From Cliona cf. orientalis (Eukaryota; Porifera; Demospongiae; Clionaida; Clionaidae), in NCBI GenBank assembly GCA_963930775.1, contig OZ005692.1, forward strand, positions 9,157,029-9,221,028: a stretch of DNA of 64,000 nucleotides, written 5' to 3'. Position 1 is the first letter of the stretch. Each line of letters opens with the position of its first letter. The position numbers and the translations under genes are program-made. Positions 9,974 through 21,492 of this stretch are shown one piece after another. The notes under the pieces were generated by a model. The model made no database searches. It was given only the letters and a program-made list of their open reading frames with translations, and was not told where the DNA came from.

Positions 9974-12936
9974 ATGAGCTCTTCCCGCGCTGGTCGTCCG
10001 TGGACGAAAGGTAAAGGCAGTTGCGGAGGAAGACCGCTGACCAGAGGTCGCCAGAGAGGCTACTACTCAGAGGTCGTTGGTGCTGAGGCTGTGCAAAGAC
10101 TCGGGGTGAGCGATGAAGTTAGATCATAGCTTGTGATCAAGCTTGTACATTTAGGCTGATGTATAGGAGGGGCTGGGCACGAGACTAAGAAAGGATTATC
10201 CAAATTTTTGCTCATGATTCAAAGGTTCTCTCTCTCTCCCACCCCCTCCCCCCTCTCTCTCTTTCTCTCTTTCTCTCTCAGAACGTGAAGCAAGGTCCCA
10301 AGTCTCACCACAGCACTGTGTGGAAATCTCAAAGAGATAAGCATCTTCCCAGCGTCACTAAATTTGACCCCCCAGAGGATTTCCTCGACCAGCTCAATGC
10401 GCAGGTCTATGGTCCAAGCACTCAGCTCATCAAGAGCAATGCAAGTTCTTATTAATAATTAAAATTTTTAGTTTCGAGGGGGCATGAAGGGGCTCATTTA
10501 AATTAGAAATTATATTATAGAGTTTTGTTCGAAAATTCCATTTTGTGTGCAGGAATTTTCCAGTAAGTCTTGGGACCCCAAGGTTCAAGTCCCTTACAGA
10601 GTTGACAGTGGAAACACTCCTAGAAAGCTGGAGATCGAGCGACGAAAACGCCAGTACTCCAAACTGGCCAAGGACCTCGAATCTTTGCTGACTCAGCACA
10701 ATGTCATGACTCAAGAACTGATGCCAATCACTGATCGATCATCCAAAGCTCTTTTGAGTAGTTCGTCTCGAGGAGGTGACAGCTCTACTCCAGTATTCCC
10801 TAGCTTTCTGCCCCTGGAGATCTTTGATAATACAGAGTTTGACTCTAGAACACCTGAAGAATGGATGAAACTCGGTAATGTTTGAAATAACCTCATGCAC
10901 TATACATGTCCATACATGCATCCTACACAGTAAGCTTACAAATTCTAAAACTTGGCCCATTCTAATGACACATTGAGTTACTTTTTTGAAGTATAGAATA
11001 TTAATACCTCTTTTGAGTAATGATTATGTATGCTGTGGATGTACATATATGCAGGTTATGAGTCAGAGGGAGTGTGGAAGCCCGTGCCAGGCAAGGCGCT
11101 GCTTCCAGTGTTGGAGTCCCCTCCCTCCACCCCCACCCCTACCAGGCTCACGCCGACACCTCCAAGAACACAGCCTCCCTCAGACGCAACAAGACCTTCA
11201 CGTATGTAACATGGGGTTCAGTTTTAGCAATTACTGCATTTTTAAGTCTCTAGCATTAGTACATTGTTGTTGAATGCCACAAGCACCTTTTTTATAAGTA
11301 ATCCTAGCACTATTTTTGACTTAAAGTTGTGACAGATAAATTTCTTGTGTCTGTTAGAAGGACTAAAACGTGGTATTTTCATAATACATCTCCATCTAAG
11401 CTTGAAGTGTGCAACAAAAATGCCCCAACTCTAGATCCTAGGTTTTGTGTCCTATGGGAAAGTAGTTGGTGTGGTTAAGGAATGTGAGCATCTGTGGACA
11501 CCCACAGATGTTAATTAATTAAAGCTAATTATCAGATGCAGGTGTAATGATTATGGACACCTGAATTATATTATTACACTTGTGCCTAGGAGTGCCTAGA
11601 CCTAGTAAGTACACTCACACACTTACCACCCCCCCCCCCCCCCCCATTCACACACACGCTCACATCTACATACTAATAATCAATCGTTCAGGTCTCTACA
11701 AGCCTTCTACTCCTGGCACTAAGAGCAACCCTCTCCCTCCACTGCAACATTCCTCCTCATCCACTCAGCTCGGCCCAAAGTATGTATACCCTTCCCTGAA
11801 ATTGTATTCATGGGCAAGCATTATTATGGCACTCGTGAATAATATTATTATTTTGCTTGATAGATATCCTAAGTCACCTGCTACATGTATATATTATTAT
11901 AGTTCCATAATATCATGCATACTTAATCATTATCAATACTAATCTGAAACTTTTTCAAGTGGCTATGTTTTTGCTGGAATTAATCATGCTAACATTGGAG
12001 TCTATAATATTATTGTTACATGCCACTTGTGCTTATGAATATTCAGATATGAGTGGGTGAATGTTGGCATGCTGGACTACAACCCTGACACCAAGCTCTT
12101 CCTCGTCAAGAGAGTGAACGCTCCAAACCACATCTTAGAAGCCAATGCAAAGAGACTACTCCAGAAATCTCAAATTGATCCAAGTGGCTCTAGCACCAGT
12201 ATTGCAGGAAAAAGATCAGATAAAAATGAGGCATCATCAAGTGGTAGCGAAGAACAGTTGGAGGAGAAGAAGAAAGAGTCGTCTGATGGAGAGGGAGAAG
12301 AGAGAGAGGGAGAGGGAGAGGGATCTTCAGGGAGTGAGGAGGAGGCTGGACCAGCCAGTGACGGAGAGCAGAAGGCATCTCAACCACAAGTACCAAAGCA
12401 ACCAGTGAGTTGATATCTTGAAATGTGTGCATGTATATAGCTAAATATATGATATGATAGCTAATCCGATGTCAAAAATTACTGAGAATTCATCCCATTG
12501 GTGTTGGATCCAAGCAATATTATGTAAAGGCACATTTTCTTCATCCATCCCATGATTCCTTCCCGCGCCCCTCCCCTCCCAACTACCTAATTATTCTTGT
12601 AAATTACATTAGGTCGTCCCTAGACCCATACCCAGCTTTTCAACATTGCATTTTGGAAAAGCATGCAACATTGAAAAGCTGGGCAGAGGCCGCTACTTAG
12701 TTAATTCCACCTACTATTAGTATTTGTACATGAATGTGTGTTTGTTTTGTATAGGCTGCTGGTAGCAAAGCTGCAGTGAAGGCGAATGAGAGAAGGGTAT
12801 CTGCTTCATCTGCTGGCAGTGGAGGTAGGGAGTCAGAGGATGACATTCACTACTGGGTGCCGAGAGTAAGGCTGATGTTTGCAGCGGAGGATCCCACCGT
12901 GTTCTCCAGGAGGGTGGCTCATGCTCACATGACAAG
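9974..12936 (+). CDS. DNAH1-like: Axonemal dynein heavy chain, N-terminal exons only (DNAH1-like)
   Basis: Seven exons: 9974-10105, 10282-10440, 10553-10874, 11055-11201, 11692-11779, 12047-12404 and 12755-12936, about 462 residues from the ATG at 9974. The product begins with a basic Gly/Arg-rich stretch. Later come FLPLEIFDNTEFDSRTPEEW, KYEWVNVGMLDYNPD and YWVPRVRLMFAAEDP, which resemble the extreme N-terminal tail of axonemal inner-arm heavy chains, most like DNAH1 as remembered. Between the last two lies a Glu/Ser/Gly-rich low-complexity insert (12230-12400). Exon 2 ends at a GC donor (AAT/GCAAGT) that keeps phase with the next exon. The last visible exon ends in a normal donor (ACAAG/GTACAA), but no dynein stem or motor exon was recognised on the + strand afterwards. 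A complete heavy chain has over 4000 residues, so over 85 percent is missing. The gene may be truncated, continue across a very long intron, or be broken by an assembly join. Confidence 0.75.
10441..10552 (+). other. GC-AG intron of the dynein gene
   Basis: The intron starts GCAAGT instead of GTAAGT and ends TGTGTGCAG. The flanking exons are both in phase 0 and join to give LIKSN/EFSSKSW. Strong agreement with the GC-donor consensus supports a true non-canonical intron. Confidence 0.7.
12631..12683. repeat. Intronic hairpin
   Basis: CCCAGCTTTTCAA at 12631 pairs with TTGAAAAGCTGGG at 12671, with a loop of about 27 bp inside the last full dynein intron. Confidence 0.7.
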
Positions 12937-14139
12937 GTACAAATTATAGAAGAATTAGTGCGTGAATAAAGTACAATATTGAGTGATATACCCAATATTA
13001 TGTACAATGAGTTGACCGGGTATGTGTGAATTGTATGAGTTTTCATTCCAGTATGTGTTAGTGCTTAAATTTAAGCAATTCTCACAAGTTGACCTGGAAA
13101 TAAAAGCTTTAATGTGGCTTTTAAGTCCTCCTAAATGCTCCCTCCCACGTAATATACTCTGGAAGAACTCTCTATGCTATGTGTGCAGGAGAATTCATGT
13201 ATGAATGTATATGTAATACCGTACTTAATCTAATACAACATAATATATTTTTTGAAAAACGTGCGTTTTTCTGGTAAAGGTCGTCAATTGCTCCATATAT
13301 ACATGTTATGAGAATTCGTAAAAAATTATGCTAATTTTCTTATGTTAGATTGGATCATACGTTGTATTCGATTAACTACGATATGACTCAAATCAGAGGG
13401 TGCTGAATACTTGCATGCCTTACTAATTAAAGGCAAGCAGTATTCCCTGTTATATTTTATTGCAGAGGTTTAGTATTAGGTGATCTGACAATGTTTGTGC
13501 CAGATCACATAAAATGTTTACATACAAAGTAGATCTGATAGCGATAAAAGTGTTTGAATGACATTCTATCTGGTGCATGCATGACATGTAATCAACTCTG
13601 CTTTAACATACTCATTTGTACGTAATATGAACCCTTGACCACATCCCCAGTGGCTGTATAGTTTTAATGGTGCATGTGGTAAAGGTCGTCAATACACACA
13701 TCGATGCCAGGGCCTCAATTGTAGAGATGGAGTCTAAGATCAACTTTCGACTTCGAGTTTCGATGCTTCTATCAAAGGAGATGAACTCGACAGCACAGTA
13801 CAGCTTCCGAACTTCAGATCGGTCGTGACATGACGCGTGCTATAAATAGCGCAAGGCTAGTTTTATTTATCCACAGGATTACGTCAGCCAAGAGAACGCG
13901 TGAAGTTCGGCCGGCATTACATGTCGGAGAAAGTAGCACTCAGCTTTTAATGTATTCGCTGGATATGTATGTAAGTTAATATATGATTCTGTGGATTTTC
14001 AGGTCTCAGAAGTGTTCTGTAAAGGCTCTGAATTTTAGCGCTATGACGACATAGGTTACATCATAATTACATCATAATTACCTAATAACCGCAAAAAAGT
14101 AAGTTTATACTGGGGATGTAATGAACAACTTGGAGACTA

Positions 14140-14542
14140 CGTCCAGAGTCCCTCATGAATAAGCCGCCATAAATTCGAACTAGGACACATTGACAAACCG
14201 CGCATGCTCCGTATACGAGTACAATATTGGGGCGTGCGACTTGAGCCGGTTGCAACGTTGACCTTCACCTGCCACGTGCTCGACTGAATAGGGAAATCCC
14301 CCTGCTCTGAAAGCTAGCTCGCTAGAGAAAGCGAACTGAGAGAAATGCCATAAGGATATCATCGGATAGTCCACGATGTCTTCTACGCTAGGCTCGAATT
14401 CTGGGCCCCAACAAGCTTTCATGCGTGCTAAACATTTTGAAACAGTCTTAACCGCATTTTCGTCATATTTTACATCATATTTTACATCACAATTACCTCA
14501 TCGGTCGGCCGAATAGTTTTTTTCTAATTGGGACTCTGGACG
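14140..14542. mobile_element. MITE of about 403 bp, TA target site
   Basis: CGTCCAGAGTCCC at the left end and GGGACTCTGGACG at the right end are perfect inverted repeats, flanked by TA (14138-14139 and 14543-14544). The interior is non-coding. A short direct similarity (ACATCATAATTACCT versus ACATCACAATTACCT) lies just outside and just inside the ends. Confidence 0.75.
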
Positions 14543-14985
14543 TAATAATGAACCATTAATACCCAAACTATGAGTTGCTTTACCATACTAGCAATTGAAT
14601 CACTAGTCCTTAGGGTGTGACCATTTTTTGTGGGTACCAATGTTTGATATTTCTTCAGATTGATCCAAAATGTAAAAAGGTTGTATCCGCCAACATGACT
14701 ATGCTATAGAGCATTAGAATTTGTTGACCCTGTACCATTTTCACGTATAAACTGCAAAATTTAGTACACGCCAATTGTATTTTAAGTCAAAATCGCAGAA
14801 AAATGTACCCCTGAGGTATACATGTACATGTAGCTAAAAATGCAAAAAATCTCTTGTGTGTTTGTACATGCATTGCAGTATCAGACATCTGTACAGTCAC
14901 TACAATTATGATGCCTGAATATTATGAAGCTCGAAACTTGTGATTATGTAGACAGCAACAACAATGACAAACGTAACCCCCTTTA

Positions 14986-15047
14986 ACCCCCTTGGCAATG
15001 TGGGTACACTTGTAAAATATCCCATAGCAATAACATTGAAACCACTC
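14986..15047 (+). promoter_or_regulatory. Conserved two-block upstream motif of the short gene at 15314
   Basis: Block 1 CCCCTTGGCAATG ends at 15000. Block 2 AACATTGAAACCACTC is at 15032-15047, 282 bp before the ATG. The spacer between them includes CCCATAGCAATAACA. Confidence 0.55.
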
Positions 15048-15313
15048 TTTTGTATACAAGTATCGTAGTATCAGCCTTTGACTTAGCCTAATATAGATCA
15101 TACCTATACATGTATAATATGCATTCAATCATGGCAAAAGAACAGAGGATTGCAGGGACTGTTGCAGAGTTGATGCATGCAATAATATAAGTCCTGCAGT
15201 CTAGAGCTCGTGATTATACACAAGTTGTAGTTATCGATTCTATTAGCTTCTCTAGTCTTTCAAACTAATCTCTGTAAATTAGTGATAAGCATTAATCAGC
15301 TCATTATTTAAAT

Positions 15314-17005
15314 ATGTACTCCTTGTTGATAACAGCTCTCTTTTCAGCGCTACTATTTCTATCATCAGCTGAATTAGAAAGTACCAACCCTGACAGCACC
15401 TCTGCAGTGAGTGTTTCAGGTAATGACAACCACTGCAGCAATGACAGTACTTGTCCCACATGGTTCACATGCAATAGTGAGAAAAGGTGTCAGTGTGATA
15501 GAGGACACAGAACGGCAATTATATGTGACAATCAGGCTCAAGTTTCTGCTATTTTGAACTGCAATTGTGTGACTTACGATATTGGGAGCAAATTTACATA
15601 TGCTGGGCCTTGCTTCTACAACTGCCTAATGAGTAGTAGTTCACCTTTTGTGCACATTGAAGAACTACCAAAGAATCCAAAAGCACTTATTAACAACTCA
15701 GCATGCACTTATTTTCATCGAACTGGCCTACTGTGTGGTGACTGTGAAGAGGGGTATAGTCCACTGGTACTATCATACAACCTCAGTTGTGTGGAGTGTC
15801 CAGATGGACATAAAAACTGGTGGAAGTTCATCCTGGTTGGATTTGTACCTCTCACAGTATTCTATCTATTCATAGTTGTCTTTAACATTAATGTGACATC
15901 TTCTTGCCTTCACGGTGTGGTTTGGTACAGTCAAATTATGTCCTTGCCAGCCTTTGTTCGAATAGTCTTGCTTGTCTTGAGTATAGATAGAAAATACTTA
16001 GCAGGTGCAAAAGTCGTTTTTGCCTTCTATAGTTTATGGAATCTTGATATTTTTCGTTCTATCCTTCCAAATATCTGTCTTAATATAACCACCCTTCAAG
16101 CCTTAACCCTGGAATATCTACTTGCTCTCTATCCATTTGTATTGATACTAATTTCGTATCTTCTTATTGTGCTTTATGATAGGCGAGTTCCAGTTATAGT
16201 AACTCTATGGAAGCCATTCAATAAGGTGCTTGCCATATTTCGAAAATCTTGGGACATTCGTACCTCAGTACTTGATTCCTTTGCTACATTCTTTTTATTA
16301 TCTTACATGAAGATCTTAAATGTAACGGGTGATGTTTTGATCCCAACTCAAATTTTTCAGATGTCTTCTAATAAATCTAAATTTGGAGTCTACTATTCAC
16401 CTACTGTTTCTTACTTGGGTGATGAGCATCTTCCCTATGCTATCCTAGCAATAATCTTAGTTACACTGTTTGTGAGTGTCCCCACGATAATCTTCATTTT
16501 ATACCCTTGTCAATTCTTTCAAAAGTTTCTCTCTCTGTTTCCCATCAACTGGCACTTTCTCCATGCCTTTGTTGACTCCTTTCAAGGCTGTTACAAGGAC
16601 GGAACAGAGCCTGGAACACACGACTGCAGGTGGTTCTCGTTACCTATGCTGCTAGTATGGCCAATACTCTTCACCATTTACAGCTTAACATTATCTGTTA
16701 TGTTCTTTGCATATAGCCTGATTATCCTACTGATAGCAATGATCAATATTCAACCATTAAAAAGGATTGGCCCACATTACCCCCTTGTCGATGTAATCTT
16801 CATATCCTTATCATGTTTTATCCACATAACCATGTTGGAAAATGCAGCTTTTGTACATGAAAAATACTATTCCAATCATTCAACTTTAACAATAATTATT
16901 GGATGTCTGACATCAATTATTCCAATAATCTACACATCTTTCCTTATTGGTTCGTGGCTCTTCTCAAAGATTAACATAGTACGCATACCTCGTGCATTGG
17001 TATAG
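15314..17005 (+). CDS. Short-type Cys-rich polytopic membrane protein, copy A
   Basis: 563 residues in one exon. Residues 1-19 are a signal peptide (LLITALFSALLFLSSAE). Residues 41-104 hold ten cysteines (CSNDSTCPTWFTC to YAGPCFYNC), and 128-162 hold FHRTGLLCGDCEEGYSP then CVECPDGHKNWW. About nine hydrophobic segments follow, near 170-193, 202-222, 232-252, 262-287, 318-338, 372-400, 443-478, 490-512 and 524-550. A conserved hydrophilic loop, residues 411-440, contains NWHFLHAFVDSFQGCYKDG. Several N-x-S/T sites lie in the ectodomain. The ATG opens a proper signal peptide and is preceded by TATTTAAAT, as in its paralogs. The family is not one I can name. The membrane module is related to that of the long array proteins, so a cell-surface receptor or adhesion-type role is possible but unproven. 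Confidence 0.9.
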   Translation: MYSLLITALFSALLFLSSAELESTNPDSTSAVSVSGNDNHCSNDSTCPTWFTCNSEKRCQCDRGHRTAIICDNQAQVSAILNCNCVTYDIGSKFTYAGPCFYNCLMSSSSPFVHIEELPKNPKALINNSACTYFHRTGLLCGDCEEGYSPLVLSYNLSCVECPDGHKNWWKFILVGFVPLTVFYLFIVVFNINVTSSCLHGVVWYSQIMSLPAFVRIVLLVLSIDRKYLAGAKVVFAFYSLWNLDIFRSILPNICLNITTLQALTLEYLLALYPFVLILISYLLIVLYDRRVPVIVTLWKPFNKVLAIFRKSWDIRTSVLDSFATFFLLSYMKILNVTGDVLIPTQIFQMSSNKSKFGVYYSPTVSYLGDEHLPYAILAIILVTLFVSVPTIIFILYPCQFFQKFLSLFPINWHFLHAFVDSFQGCYKDGTEPGTHDCRWFSLPMLLVWPILFTIYSLTLSVMFFAYSLIILLIAMINIQPLKRIGPHYPLVDVIFISLSCFIHITMLENAAFVHEKYYSNHSTLTIIIGCLTSIIPIIYTSFLIGSWLFSKINIVRIPRALV

Positions 17006-17214
17006 TTTTTTTTACCTATGCTCTGGACCTAACTTGGCCATTTAAAATATCATTCAACAATTTGAAAGTATTTATTAGTGTAATTAAGATGTACGTATAG
17101 CCTAACTCCTTGCAGCCCTCTCACCCAGCAATTAAGTAAGTGCATGTAATATTGGAAATTGGGAGAGAGGGCAAATTGCACGGTATAGCATATTGCACAT
17201 GAATTTCCTCATTT

Positions 17215-17770
17215 CACAAGGTACAAATTATAGAAGAATTAGTGCGTGAGTAAAGCACAATACTGAGTGATATACCAATATTATGTATACAATGAGTTGA
17301 CTGGGTATATGTAACGATAAATGTATATTGTATCAATTTTAATTCCAGTATGTGTTAGTGCTTAAATTTAAGCAATTCTCACAAGTTGATTTGGATATAA
17401 AGCTTTAATGTGGCTTTTTAAGTCCTCCTAAATGCTCCCTCCCACGTAATAAACTCTGGGAGAACTCTCTATGCTATGTGTGCATGAGAATTCATATACA
17501 TGTACATGAATGTATATGTGCATGAATGTATATGCAATATGACTCAAATCAGAGGGTACTGAATACTTGCATGCCTTACTAATTAAAGGCAAGCAGTATT
17601 TCCTATCATTATTGCAGAGGTTCAGTATGATGTAGTTTATATAGGTGATCTGACAATGTTTATGCCAGATCACATAAAATATTTACATACAAAGTAGATG
17701 TAATAACGATAAAAGTGTTTGGATGACACGGTGCATGACGTGTAATCAACTCTGCTTTAGCATACTCATA
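17215..17770 (+). repeat. Copy of the dynein-intron segment inside the array
   Basis: Starting at ACAAGGTACAAATTATAG it follows 12931-13620 closely (AGAATTAGTGCGTGAGTAAAG, CCCTCCCACGTAATA, GGTGATCTGACAATGTTTAT). The bases before the donor-like GTAC are no longer exon-like, apart from CACAAG. Confidence 0.8.
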
Positions 17771-17936
17771 TATTCATGCATAATCATACAAATACTCTCC
17801 TGTATACAAGTAATATCATATGTGTAGACTAGTGTCCCGGGTAAGCACCCAATGCATGGGGCTTAAACATAACTTGTGATTTTAGCCCGCATGGGTGCTT
17901 ACCCAGGATATAACTTGCTGCTAATACCGTAGATCT

Positions 17937-18101
17937 GGAAATTTTCGTGTAAAGAAACTTTCATATGATACATTTTTGTGTAAAAAATTTTCATAGGAAT
18001 GACCCCTTACCGCATTAGCGTTAATAGTGCATGCTAATTAATTTTCGTAGCCGCCATTGACTACGAAAATATTTTTACAACGAAAATTTCCAGATTTACG
18101 G
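17937..18101. mobile_element. MITE of 165 bp, TA target site
   Basis: The left end CCGTAGATCTGGAAATTTTC and the right end (GAAAATTTCCAGATTTACGG) are inverse copies with one mismatch. TA lies on both sides (17935-17936 and 18102-18103). The interior is AT-rich and has further inverted TTTTCGTAG/CTACGAAAA pieces. Confidence 0.85.
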
Positions 18102-18603
18102 TAGATCCCTTGAAATGAGGTACATGGGCGCTTACCAGGGAGTGGGCGCTTGCCCGGAACGCTACAGTAATAACTATGAGTTACTTTACCAAACTAGCAA
18201 TTGAATCACTTTTCATGACATATGCACGTACCTTATAGGGTGACTATTTTTTGCGGGTACTAACATTTGATATTTCTGTATATTGGTCCAAAACGAAAAC
18301 CCGCCAACATAACTCTGTGTACTATTGAGCATTAGAATTTATCGACCCTGTATACCATTTTTGTGTATAAATTGCAAAGTTTAGTACTCGCAAATCGTAT
18401 TTTAAGTCAAAATTGCAGAAAAATGTACCTGCAAATAATTATCACCCAAAAGGTATACATGTACATGTAGCTAAAAATGCAAAAAAAAATCTATATGTGT
18501 ATTAGTAGTATCAGACATCTGTATTGTCACTACAATTATGATGCCTGAATATTGTGAAACTATAGTGATTATGTAGATAGCAACAACAAACGACAAAAGT
18601 AAA

Positions 18604-18663
18604 CCCTTGGCAATGTGTCTGAAGTCGTAAAAATATCCCATAACAATAACATTGAAACCACTT
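18604..18663 (+). promoter_or_regulatory. Conserved upstream motif of short gene at 18942
   Basis: Block 1 is CCCTTGGCAATG at 18604. Block 2 is AACATTGAAACCACTT, 294 bp before the ATG; its last base differs from the family consensus. Confidence 0.5.
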
Positions 18664-18941
18664 TTTTGTAGGAGTATTGTAGTATCAGCTTTGAATAGCC
18701 TAATACAGATCATACCTATTATACATGTATGTGTATATTATGCATTCAATCATGGCAAAAGATACTGTAACAGAGGATGGCAGGGACTGTTGCAGAGTTG
18801 AAACTTATTTATGCAATAATATTATTAGTTCTGCAGTCTAGAACTTGCGATTATACACAAGTTATAGTTATCAATACTATTAGCTTCTATAGTCTTTCAA
18901 ACTATTTTGCAGATAAGCATTAATCAACTCGTTATTTAAAT

Positions 18942-20636
18942 ATGTACTCCTTGTTGATAACACCTCTCTCTTCAGTGCTACTACTTTTATCATCAGCTGA
19001 ACTAGAAAGCACCAACCCTGATAGCACCTGTGCAATGAGTTTTTCAGGTAATGACAATCACTGCAGAAATGACAGTACTTGTCCCACATGGTTCACATGC
19101 AATGCCGAGAAAAGGTGTCAGTGTGATACAGGACACACAACGGCAATTGTATGTGACAATCAGGCTCAAGTTTCTGCTATTTTGAACTGCAATTGCGCGA
19201 CTTACGATATTGAGAGCAAATCTACATATGCTGGGCCTTGCTTCTACAACTGCCTAATGAGTAGTAGTTCTGAATCACCTTTTGCGCGCATTGAAGAACT
19301 ACCAAAGAATCCAGAAACACTCATCAACATATCAGCATGCACTTATTTTCATCGAACTGGTCTACTGTGTGGTGACTGTGAAGAGGGGCACAGTCCACTG
19401 GTACTATCATACAACCTCAGTTGTGTGGAGTGTCCAGATGGACATAAAAACTGGTGGAAGTTCATCCTAATTGGATTTGTACCTCTTACGGTATTCTATC
19501 TATTCATAATTGTCTTTAACATTAATGTGACATCTTCTTGCCTTCACGGTGTGGTTTGGTACAGTCAATTTATATCCTCACCAGCCTTTGTTCGAATAGT
19601 CTTGCTTGTCTCGAGTATAGACGGAAAATATTTAAAAGTTGCAAAAGTCCTAGTTGCCTTCTATAGTTTGTGGAATCTTGATATTTTTCGTTCCATCCTT
19701 CCAAATATCTGCCTTAATGTAACCACCCTTCAAGCCTTTACCCTGGAATATCTTCTTGCTTTCTATCCATTTCTATTGATACTAATTTCATATCTTTTTA
19801 TTGTGCTTTACGATAGGCGAGTTCCAGTTATAGTAACTCTATGGAAGCCATTCAATAAGGTGCTTGCCATATTTCGAAAATCTTGGGACATTCGTACCTC
19901 AGTACTTGATTCCTTTGCTACGTTCTTTTTATTATCTTACATTAAGATCATAAATGTAACAGCTGATATTTTGATCCCGACTCAAATTTTTCAGATTTCT
20001 TCTAATAAATCTAAATTTGGAGTCTACTATTCACCTACTGTTTCTTACTTGGGTGATGAGCATCTTCCCTATGCTATCCTAGCAATAGTCTTGGTTACAC
20101 TGTTTGTGAGTGTCCCTACAATAATATTCATTCTTTATCCATGTCAGTTCTTTCAAAAGTTTCTCTCTCTGTTTCCCATCAACTGGCACTTTCTCCATGC
20201 CTTTGTTGACTCCTTTCAAGGCTGTTACAAGGACGGAACAGAACCTGGAACACTTGACTGCAGGTGGTTCTCGGTACCTATGCTGCTAGTTTGGCCAATA
20301 TTTTGCATCGTTTACAGCTTAACATTATCTACTATGTTCTTCGTGTATTGTGTGATTACCCTACTGATTCTGTTGATAGCAATGATCAATATTCAACCAT
20401 TAAAAAGGATTGGCCCACATTACCCCCTTGTTGATATAATCTTCATATCCTTATCATGTCTTATCCAAATAGCCATTTTGGTAAAAACAGCTTCTGTACG
20501 TGAAAAATACAATTCTAATTATGCAGCTTTAACAGTTTTGACATCAGCTATTCCAATAATCTACACCTCTTTCCTTATTGGTTCGTGGCTCTTCTCAAAG
20601 ATTAACATAGTACGCATACCTCGTGCATTGGTATAG
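18942..20636 (+). CDS. Short-type Cys-rich polytopic membrane protein, copy B
   Basis: 564 residues, a single open frame with a signal peptide (LLITPLSSVLLLLSSAE). Compared with copy A it gains three residues in the linker after the first Cys cluster (SSSSESPFARIEELP) and has TCAMSF with an additional Cys near residue 30. The TGLLCGDCEEGHSP motif and the hydrophilic loop NWHFLHAFVDSFQGCYKDG are intact. The last third differs most from its neighbours: a shorter final loop (NYAALTVLTSAIPIIYT) and LVKTASVREKY in place of LENAAFVREKY. The end VRIPRALV is as in A. Its 5' half and upstream region are the closest match to the 5' part of the copy at 28163. Function unknown. Confidence 0.9.
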   Translation: MYSLLITPLSSVLLLLSSAELESTNPDSTCAMSFSGNDNHCRNDSTCPTWFTCNAEKRCQCDTGHTTAIVCDNQAQVSAILNCNCATYDIESKSTYAGPCFYNCLMSSSSESPFARIEELPKNPETLINISACTYFHRTGLLCGDCEEGHSPLVLSYNLSCVECPDGHKNWWKFILIGFVPLTVFYLFIIVFNINVTSSCLHGVVWYSQFISSPAFVRIVLLVSSIDGKYLKVAKVLVAFYSLWNLDIFRSILPNICLNVTTLQAFTLEYLLAFYPFLLILISYLFIVLYDRRVPVIVTLWKPFNKVLAIFRKSWDIRTSVLDSFATFFLLSYIKIINVTADILIPTQIFQISSNKSKFGVYYSPTVSYLGDEHLPYAILAIVLVTLFVSVPTIIFILYPCQFFQKFLSLFPINWHFLHAFVDSFQGCYKDGTEPGTLDCRWFSVPMLLVWPIFCIVYSLTLSTMFFVYCVITLLILLIAMINIQPLKRIGPHYPLVDIIFISLSCLIQIAILVKTASVREKYNSNYAALTVLTSAIPIIYTSFLIGSWLFSKINIVRIPRALV

Positions 20637-20869
20637 TTTTTCACCTATGCTCTGGGCCTAACTTGGCCAGACTACTTTCTTATATAATTTGAACTGGTAT
20701 CATTTCTGAAAGTATTTTGTGTTATTATGTACACATTCAATTTATAGCTTAGTTAACTCCATGCAGCCCTCTCACCTAGCAAAAAAGTGAAATTGAAAGT
20801 TGTCAAATTTCAAGGTATAACATTATATTATTTCACATGTATTTCCTCAAATCAGTTTTGTTCATGATT

Positions 20870-21310
20870 AGTTACACAATTATAAACAAACATTTATTTC
20901 TCACTTTAAAACATCAAGTTAGGTAGCTGCAGCAAATTATTATACTTATACTATATTATACAACGAAAAATATTTTTCAGACGATCATTTTCCTCGTCTC
21001 TCACTTCACTCGAGGCTCGGTGGCCTGCTGATCAGGCTTCTCAAAACGCGCGGTGCTTCGTGCCGGCACCGTTCGTTTAAGAATGCATCTCTATGACCAC
21101 CCTAGTTTGTGCATACGGCACTGCAAATCTGACCAATTGTGGGCCTTCTGAACTTGTAGTAGAGCATGGCAACTTTTATGCCCTCCAGGTTAGGACACAG
21201 ACTATACGTCTGTTCTTTGTCATAACCTGGTGGTAGATTCGACAGAGTGAGGACGTTGCCATTGCTGTGGCGAGTTCGAGCAGCTGCTATTGACCTGCAT
21301 CGAGGGGGAT
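20870..21310. repeat. Dispersed spacer repeat, rearranged copy
   Basis: The outer parts (AACATCAAGTTAGGTAG and GAGTTCGAGCAGCTGCTATT) run in the same direction as in the other copies at about 23640-24110, 30080-30546 and 46510-47345. The inner part reads as reverse complement, for example GCCCTCCAGGTTAGGACAC against GTGTCCTAACCTGGAGGGC. Confidence 0.8.
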
Positions 21311-21430
21311 GTGACTTCCATACATTTGTATAGAAGAAATTGTACCCGCCAACATGACTATATGTGCTATAGAGCATTAGAATTAATTTTGTTGACCCTT
21401 TACCATTTTCAACAACAATGACAAAAGCAA

Positions 21431-21492
21431 CCCCTTGGCAATGCATGTGCACTGGGTAAAAATACCCCATAGCAATAACACTGAAACCACTC
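21431..21492 (+). promoter_or_regulatory. Conserved upstream motif of short gene at 21729
   Basis: CCCCTTGGCAATG at 21431 and AACACTGAAACCACTC at 21477, 252 bp before the ATG. This is the shortest spacing among the + copies. Confidence 0.55.

Larger units (their letters stand above)
12937..15313. other. Dynein intron/array boundary region
   Basis: There is no convincing exon here. The first 700 bp (12921-13650) are the ancestral-looking copy of a segment repeated at 17215-17770, partly at 27177-27390, and at 34433-35110. A TA-flanked element occupies 14140-14542. From about 14560 to 15313 runs the upstream block shared by all + strand short array genes (AGCAATTGAATCAC, CCGCCAACATGACT, GAGCATTAGAATT). 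Confidence 0.65.
17006..18941. other. Spacer between short copies A and B
   Basis: It begins with the 3' flank common to the + copies (CTATGCTCTGG, then CCTAACTTGGCC). Next come a copy of the dynein-intron segment (17215-17770), a foldback pair (GGGTAAGCACCC at 17840, GGGTGCTTACCC near 17894), a MITE (17937-18101) and, from about 18175, the shared upstream block. No gene was recognised. Confidence 0.7.

Noticed and set aside
13022-13204. Open frame after the last dynein exon as a further dynein exon
   Set aside because: It has no acceptor in phase, no dynein-like sequence, and lies in the segment that is repeated as intron elsewhere.
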